From: CAYVQU01 sp964453155
GTDB taxonomy: Bacteria; Chloroflexota; Anaerolineae; Anaerolineales; UBA11858
Length of the DNA: 5,357 bases
Reading direction: 5' to 3'
Assembly (NCBI GenBank): GCA_964453155.1
Contig: CAYVQU010000274.1
Coordinates: 1-5,357, forward strand
The number at the start of each line of letters is the position of its first letter. Position 1 is the first letter of the stretch. A program made the position numbers and the translations under genes. The notes beneath the pieces were generated by a model. The model was not told the origin of the DNA and did not search any database. It was given only the letters and a program-made list of their open reading frames with translations. Shown here piece by piece: positions 5,292 to 5,357 of the stretch.

Positions 5292-5357
5292 TGGTACGTT
5301 ATCCTGCTCTCATCAGCCACAAATCATATTCTGATACGGAGAAACGTAACGAGAAAG
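5291..5357 (+). CDS. Start of a third Tad-operon gene, probably another TadE/TadG-like protein (partial, runs off window)
   Basis: An open frame begins at the ATG overlapping the previous stop (TGATG) and stays open for 22 codons to the window edge. AGGAG at 5276-5280 lies ten bases upstream. The visible product ends in EKRNEK, and the last ten bases (AACGAGAAAG) are identical to 4869-4878 in the TadE-like gene, where the protein reads KKNEKGQ. This suggests a paralogue with the same leader preceding a GQ...EFALVLP helix just outside the window. The identity is inferred from this short match and from operon position. Confidence 0.55.
   Translation, partial: MVRYPALISHKSYSDTEKRNEK

Overview
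The window looks like chromosomal DNA of a free-living bacterium of moderate GC content. An Anaerolineae-type member of the Chloroflexota is my best guess, based on a KDG/KDPG sugar-acid operon, a pterin-dependent corrinoid methyltransferase relic, and Flp/TadE pilus genes that start on TTG. This is an impression from protein style; no search was run. All genes lie on the plus strand. The only minus-strand feature is a broken tRNA with its terminator.

Positions 29-2829 hold a tight three-gene operon with junctions of 0 to 1 base: KDPG aldolase (eda), 2-keto-3-deoxygluconate kinase (kdgK), and a cytoplasmic five-bladed beta-propeller glycosidase most like GH117. The kinase phosphorylates KDG, the aldolase splits KDPG into pyruvate and glyceraldehyde-3-phosphate, and the glycosidase probably releases the sugar that feeds this route. 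GH117 founders release 3,6-anhydro-L-galactose, whose known catabolism ends in KDG, so the grouping is chemically sensible but unproven.

Positions 2830-4107 are a decaying stretch. No gene is seen in 2830-2981. The C-terminal end of a methyltetrahydrofolate:corrinoid methyltransferase-like protein follows (2982-3152), with an internal TGA where Trp is expected. Next comes a metallo-beta-lactamase-fold hydrolase (3154-4107), complete in frame with every metal ligand present but cut by a single in-frame TAA at 3448-3450.

Positions 4108-4659 carry no protein gene and are AT-rich. They hold a cluster of GGCGG units on an 11-base phase (4217-4254), a perfect 11-bp hairpin terminator (4375-4401), and on the minus strand the 3' part of an initiator tRNA-fMet (4411-4461) lacking its acceptor 5' strand and D-arm. 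This is the classic look of an attachment site left by a tRNA-integrating element. By the usual geometry the chromosomal flank is on the left (lower coordinates) and the element, if present, lies to the right.

Positions 4598-5357 begin a type IVb (Flp/Tad) pilus operon: an extended -10 promoter, a 59-residue Flp prepilin with a textbook G/xxxxEY processing site, a TadE-like pseudopilin starting at TTG behind a strong Shine-Dalgarno, and the first 22 codons of a third gene whose N-terminus resembles that of the TadE-like protein.
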